A stretch of DNA of 10,144 nt from Oscillospiraceae bacterium (lineage in GTDB: Bacteria; Bacillota; Clostridia; Oscillospirales; Ruminococcaceae), in NCBI GenBank assembly GCA_016303195.1, contig JAEDMD010000061.1, positions 1-10,144 of the forward strand, in the 5' to 3' direction. Below the pieces are notes generated by a model, which was given only the letters and a program-made list of their open reading frames with translations, did no database searches and was not told the DNA's origin. A program made the position numbers and the translations under genes. Numbering within the stretch: position 1 is the stretch's first letter; each line of letters begins with the position of its first letter. Below, in pieces: positions 7,184 to 10,144 of the stretch.

Positions 7184-7957
7184 CTATTCTTCTTTTCTTC
7201 CTCTTACGTATCGTTCTGTCATGTATTTGCCTGCGAGACTGCCTGCACAGTATGAACATTCAAAGCTGTACAGGAGTTCCGCCTGTTTGCTGTTGAAAAC
7301 TCCGTCTGCGATCGGTTCAGAGCCAAGCTCGTTGACGAATGAGATGATAGACCTCACGGCATTGTCCGAGCGTTCGCTTTTGCCGATATAATTTGAAACT
7401 TCGGGGCTAAGCATAACATAGTCCACGGAGAAATCGGAAAGTCTCATCATAGGGCATGAGCTTTCTCCGAAATCAGCGAGCATGAAATGGTAGCCGAGGT
7501 TTCGCATCTTATTGATGGTATCAGACGCTTCTCCGTCGGTTTCTTCGAGAAGATTTACCGCAAGCTCAAAGCACACCTTAGAAGTAGGTATCTCTTTTTG
7601 TGAACAGTGTTCGTTTATCATTCTGATAGTCCGCTGTTCTCTGAGGCATCTCACGGGCATATGCAAAGACAGCCAGTTGAAAGCGATCTCTCTTTCGATG
7701 AAGGTATTGCAGGCATCCAGCGCCTGAATAAGTTCAAGCTCGAAAAGTTTCGAGGACTGGTTGGTCATTTCGCAAACGTCACGGAACTTTTCGGGTGTCA
7801 GCACGCCCAGCTTAGGGGAGTTGAGCCGTGTCTGCGACTGATAGAAAGCAGTATGTCCGCCCGATATTTCTCTGATGGAGCGGTACTGCATTTCGACGGC
7901 ACGAAGTCCGCCGACGGTGGTCTGTATCTCTTTATCTGCCACTTTATCCACCTTCAT
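7184..7957 (-). CDS. Degenerate EAL-domain protein, predicted catalytically dead (257 aa)
   Basis: A stand-alone EAL fold with no membrane segment, aligned from about residue 23 (MQYRSI) to the end. Active EAL proteins hydrolyse cyclic-di-GMP using conserved acidic, Asn and Lys residues. Here the EAL motif is replaced by QSQ (40-42), DDFG by ADFG (161-164), KID by MLS (182-184), AEGVE by ADGVF (217-221), and the usual QG by AG. Nearly every metal or catalytic position is therefore lost while the fold-defining hydrophobics remain, so it should act as a binding or protein-interaction module rather than an enzyme. Loss of the Asn and Glu sites makes even cyclic-di-GMP binding uncertain. The ATG at 7957 lies only about 12 bases from the predicted transcription start and has no Shine-Dalgarno; a shorter start at Met23 is possible but also lacks one. 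As first gene of the operon it may sense or recruit a signalling partner. Confidence 0.85.
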   Translation of the reverse strand: MKVDKVADKEIQTTVGGLRAVEMQYRSIREISGGHTAFYQSQTRLNSPKLGVLTPEKFRDVCEMTNQSSKLFELELIQALDACNTFIEREIAFNWLSLHMPVRCLREQRTIRMINEHCSQKEIPTSKVCFELAVNLLEETDGEASDTINKMRNLGYHFMLADFGESSCPMMRLSDFSVDYVMLSPEVSNYIGKSERSDNAVRSIISFVNELGSEPIADGVFNSKQAELLYSFECSYCAGSLAGKYMTERYVRGRKEE

Positions 7958-7975
7958 TTCATATATATTTATTAT

Positions 7976-8004
7976 ATTATACCATATCCACTCCTAACTG
8001 TCAA
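7976..8004 (-). promoter_or_regulatory. Consensus sigma-A promoter of the minus-strand operon
   Basis: On the minus strand a perfect TTGACA (-35, 8004-7999) is followed after 17 bases by a perfect TATAAT (-10, 7981-7976) with the extended TGG just before it. A start near 7969 leaves a leader of about 12 bases before the ATG at 7957. A full-consensus promoter suggests high basal expression unless repressed; no clear operator palindrome overlaps it. Confidence 0.9.
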
Positions 8005-8097
8005 CAAAATATCTGTTAATTATGCTATTTTAACAGTGACGAGAAATGGAGCAGGCAGGGAATACCGCCCTCAGCCGCCCGATTTGGCATGATATTG

Positions 8098-8131
8098 TAT
8101 TTTGGGTAGGGGCTGGCGTCCCCGACAGCCC
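8098..8131. repeat. REP-like hairpin in the divergent gap
   Basis: GGGCTG (8110-8115) pairs with CAGCCC (8126-8131) around a GC-rich loop. The stem is preceded by TATTTTGGGTAGGGG, similar to the ATTTTGCAGGGG flank of the operon terminator hairpin read on the minus strand. It looks like a diverged member of one dispersed hairpin family. Confidence 0.5.
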
Positions 8132-8176
8132 ACACCGCAGGTAACATGAATCATTGTAGTGTGTTCGGTTATCCGA

Positions 8177-8204
8177 GGACGGCCAATGGCCGTCCCTGCA
8201 AAAT
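8177..8204. repeat. REP-like perfect hairpin with CCCTGCAAAAT flank
   Basis: GGACGGCC (8177-8184) and GGCCGTCC (8188-8195) form a perfect 8-bp stem with loop AAT. The adjoining CCCTGCAAAAT (8194-8204) is identical over 11 bases to 131-141 beside the operon terminator. No T-run follows on either strand, so it is not an obvious terminator. Confidence 0.65.
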
Positions 8205-8271
8205 CGTTCTTCCACTATGCACTAAAACACAGCAGATATTTTGTTATAATTGTATAAAATTTTGAGAACGC

Positions 8272-8301
8272 TTGACGAAAAAATTTGAAATGTGATATAA
8301 T
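8272..8301 (+). promoter_or_regulatory. Sigma-A promoter of the GGDEF-EAL gene
   Basis: TTGACG (-35, 8272-8277) is followed after 18 bases by TATAAT (-10, 8296-8301), with an extended TGA just before the -10. A start near 8308 gives a leader of about 34 bases, and GGGAG at 8329-8333 is the ribosome site for the ATG at 8342. Confidence 0.85.
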
Positions 8302-8341
8302 ATATAAAAAGCATATATATGTATGCAAGGGAGTGAAAGCA

Positions 8342-10051
8342 ATGAATGACAACAGCGACAAGGATGTCCGTTTCTATGAACTTCTTGAACAGCTTGTAAC
8401 AGCTATGACAGATTACGATATAGTAGATATATCGCATATTGAATCGCTTCTTATTGAGATATCGTCGATGTTTCGGCTCTCTAAAGCCGTTACCCATGTC
8501 TACCGCAACCCGAAAGAGGAGAAGATGGGAAACGGTGAAACTCTCTGTTGTTATGACACGGGCAGAGAGGGCGAACCTATCCTGACTTTCAGAGTGGTCA
8601 CAAGTGTTATGTCCATCGTTACAATGACTGCATATATGTCTCCCGACACCGAGCCTCTCACCGAAAGCGAAAGGCAGAAGGTGGAGCTTTGTATGCGAAC
8701 AACTATCAGCTTCATAAGCAACAGAAGACTGCGTGATATCGTATACGAACTTGCTTTTTTCGACGACAGCGGCTATCCGAACCTGAGAAGTCTCAACAAT
8801 TACCTTGCTGAAATGATCGAAACAGGCGGATACAGAGGAAAAGCGGCGATACGCTATAATCTCAGGCACTTTACCATTGTGAATCAGGAAATCGGCAGAC
8901 CCGCAGGCGATATTGCTATCCGCAACCACTTTAACGCTGTAAAGGGCATGATAGGTAAAAGCGGTAAACTATTCCGTCTCGGCGGTGATAATTTCATTGC
9001 CATATGCAAACAGGACAAGCTGGAAAAACTCCTTTCATACCTGAACGAAGCCAACGTCATATACAGCACCGACGGAAACAGCTGCGTTCATATTTCCACA
9101 AGCGCAGGATATTTCGTTATCCCCGATGATTTCACAGTACGTGCCCCAGGCGATATCATGGAAAGGATAATCACAGCCTTCCAGTATGCCCAGAGCGGAG
9201 GAAACGGCCATATAGTCAGGCATACCGACGAGCTTGTACGGAAAAAGTCAAAGAGTATGCGTGTACAGCAGAATTTTCCCAACGCTCTCAGAAACGAGGA
9301 ATTCCACGTATTCTACCAGCCGAAGGTCAATATCAACACAGGCGAACTCTGCGGTGCTGAGGCGCTTTGCAGATGGTTCAGAAACGGTTCTATCGTACCG
9401 CCGAACGATTTCATCCCCGTCCTTGAGGAGACAAATGACATCTGCAAGCTGGATCTGTATATGCTTGAACACGTTTGTCAGGACATCCGCAGATGGCTGG
9501 ACAGCGGATTCAATGTGGTGAGAGTTTCCGTAAATCTTTCCAGAAAGCACATGATGAATGCAAATCTTCTGCAAGCCATCATTGAGATAATCGACAGATA
9601 CTCTATTCCGCATGAATACATTGAAATAGAGCTTACCGAGACTACCACCGACGTTGAGTTCCGTGACCTCAAGCGAGTAGTAGGCGGTTTACAGCAGGCA
9701 GGCATCCGCACATCCGTTGACGATTTCGGAATGGGCTATTCATCGCTGAATCTCATCCGTGAGATACCGTGGGACGTACTGAAGATAGACCGCAGTTTCC
9801 TGCCCGTCGAGGGCGACGGAACGGAAAGCACACGCAGTATCATGTTCAAGCACGTTGTAGCGATGGCTAAGAATATGGGACTTGAATGTATCGCCGAGGG
9901 AGTCGAGACGCAGGATCAGCTTGACATCCTCCGTGAGAACCGCTGTGACCTTGCACAGGGATTCCTTTTTGATCCGCCTCTCCCCGTTGATAAATTTGAA
10001 CAGCGCATGAAGATAATGACCTACCCGACGTATTATTCGGACGAGCAGTAA
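8342..10051 (+). CDS. Cytosolic GGDEF-EAL protein, predicted cyclic-di-GMP phosphodiesterase (569 aa)
   Basis: It is predicted to hydrolyse cyclic-di-GMP to pGpG in the cytoplasm. No membrane helix is present. Residues 1-130 are an unassigned, possibly GAF-like sensory region. The GGDEF domain (about 135-285) carries GGDNF at 214-218; Asn replaces the Glu of the signature, so cyclase activity is doubtful and the domain may instead regulate the EAL half. The EAL domain (about 305-560) looks complete: EAL 340-342, VNLS, ELTET, DDFG 460-463, KID 481-483, AEGVET 518-523 and QGFLFDPP. The ATG at 8342 is used because it has GGGAG upstream and lies after the promoter; an in-frame ATG at 8291 falls between the -35 and -10 elements. 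The gene is transcribed away from the operon headed by a dead EAL protein, so the two may form an active/inactive pair in one signalling circuit. Confidence 0.93.
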   Translation: MNDNSDKDVRFYELLEQLVTAMTDYDIVDISHIESLLIEISSMFRLSKAVTHVYRNPKEEKMGNGETLCCYDTGREGEPILTFRVVTSVMSIVTMTAYMSPDTEPLTESERQKVELCMRTTISFISNRRLRDIVYELAFFDDSGYPNLRSLNNYLAEMIETGGYRGKAAIRYNLRHFTIVNQEIGRPAGDIAIRNHFNAVKGMIGKSGKLFRLGGDNFIAICKQDKLEKLLSYLNEANVIYSTDGNSCVHISTSAGYFVIPDDFTVRAPGDIMERIITAFQYAQSGGNGHIVRHTDELVRKKSKSMRVQQNFPNALRNEEFHVFYQPKVNINTGELCGAEALCRWFRNGSIVPPNDFIPVLEETNDICKLDLYMLEHVCQDIRRWLDSGFNVVRVSVNLSRKHMMNANLLQAIIEIIDRYSIPHEYIEIELTETTTDVEFRDLKRVVGGLQQAGIRTSVDDFGMGYSSLNLIREIPWDVLKIDRSFLPVEGDGTESTRSIMFKHVVAMAKNMGLECIAEGVETQDQLDILRENRCDLAQGFLFDPPLPVDKFEQRMKIMTYPTYYSDEQ

Positions 10052-10067
10052 GTGAATATAAAACAGC

Positions 10068-10094
10068 AAAGGACGCACATATCGTGCGTCCTTT
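10068..10094 (+). terminator. Hairpin terminator after the GGDEF-EAL gene
   Basis: AAAGGACGCAC (10068-10078) and GTGCGTCCTTT (10084-10094) form a perfect 11-bp stem with a 5-base loop, 16 bases past the stop codon. The T-tract is short on the plus strand (TTTC). The symmetric A/T flanks mean it could work weakly in both directions. Confidence 0.75.
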
Positions 10095-10098
10095 CAGT

Positions 10099-10144
10099 CT
10101 GTCAAAAAAGTTTGAATCAAGCCTGAAACTCAAACATCGGGTTT
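10099..10144 (-). repeat. Right copy of 46-bp inverted repeat bracketing the window
   Basis: Reverse complement of 13-58 with one mismatch. Read on the minus strand, it carries the same imperfect hairpin followed by six T, so it could stop transcripts entering from the right. The repeat runs to the last base of the window, so its true outer limit is unknown. It starts 4 bases after the terminator hairpin. Confidence 0.9.

Larger units (their letters stand above)
8005..8271. other. Divergent intergenic region with hairpins, no gene
   Basis: This stretch separates the two divergent promoters. It is GC-richer than the AT-rich promoter blocks on either side and carries several short inverted repeats (listed separately). 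Short open frames across it have no ribosome site or recognisable product. I see no cyclic-di-GMP riboswitch, tRNA or other RNA gene. Confidence 0.6.

Noticed and set aside
7179..7259. Upstream start at 7259 for the TasA-like gene
   Set aside because: Would overlap the EAL gene by 76 bases; the ATG at 7178 follows its stop by 5 bases.
8030..8215. 61-residue minus-strand open frame in the intergenic region
   Set aside because: It is made of the hairpin repeats, lacks a ribosome site and gives no recognisable protein.
8222..8250. Second plus-strand promoter around TATAAT at 8245-8250
   Set aside because: No acceptable -35 element at 16-18 bases upstream.
8005..8271. Cyclic-di-GMP riboswitch in the divergent gap
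   Set aside because: Both leaders start inside the flanking promoters and are only about 12 and 34 bases long, too short for the known classes, and no matching core was seen.
8285..8341. Upstream extension of the GGDEF-EAL protein
   Set aside because: It would begin between the -35 and -10 elements and run through the -10 and ribosome site; the ATG at 8342 has a clear GGGAG site.
1..10144. Transposon defined by the 46-bp inverted repeats
   Set aside because: No transposase, integrase or resolvase gene in the window, and target duplications cannot be seen because the right copy ends at the window edge.

Overview
The window looks like chromosome from a gut or rumen Firmicute of the Ruminococcus/Oscillospiraceae type. 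This is inferred from moderate GC, consensus sigma-A promoters, strong AGGAGG-type ribosome sites at several genes, cytosolic EAL proteins of clostridial style, and short dispersed hairpins of the 'TTTTGCAGGG' kind in the gaps. Species cannot be fixed from the sequence alone.

Layout. Positions 7957 down to 141 (minus strand) hold one tightly packed seven-gene unit. It begins at a textbook promoter (7976-8004) and ends at a strong hairpin terminator (104-134). In order of transcription it encodes: (1) an EAL-domain protein that has lost nearly all catalytic residues; (2) a single-pass membrane protein with an exported domain, possibly TasA-like; (3) an S26B (SipW/archaeal/ER-type) signal peptidase with a long acidic, Ala-rich tail; (4) a membrane-anchored McrB-like AAA+ NTPase; (5) a 992-residue fusion of a DUF2357/McrC-N-like region, a very long charged coiled coil and a second S26B signal peptidase; (6) a small bitopic membrane protein; (7) a 75-residue helical protein. 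Across a 384-base gap, a divergent gene (8342-10051) encodes a GGDEF-EAL protein whose EAL half looks active and whose GGDEF half is altered to GGDNF. A terminator hairpin follows it. The gap holds two divergent promoters and REP-like hairpins.

How the parts may work together. McrB-like NTPases normally pair with McrC, which carries a DUF2357-type N-terminal region and a PD-(D/E)XK nuclease. Here the partner shows no nuclease motif I can find; its C-terminal half is a transmembrane signal peptidase, and the NTPase itself has a membrane helix. This suggests an inner-membrane NTPase-protease machine. It may act on, or be paired with, the exported protein of gene 2, and it may be tied to cyclic-di-GMP signalling through the dead EAL protein and the divergent phosphodiesterase. 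This is inference; the domain order is what the sequence shows. It is the main candidate for an undescribed system.

The whole region is bracketed by a 46-base inverted repeat (13-58 and 10099-10144, 45/46 identical). No transposase or integrase is present, so the repeat is more likely a dispersed intergenic element than the ends of a transposon. The right copy ends exactly at the window edge.
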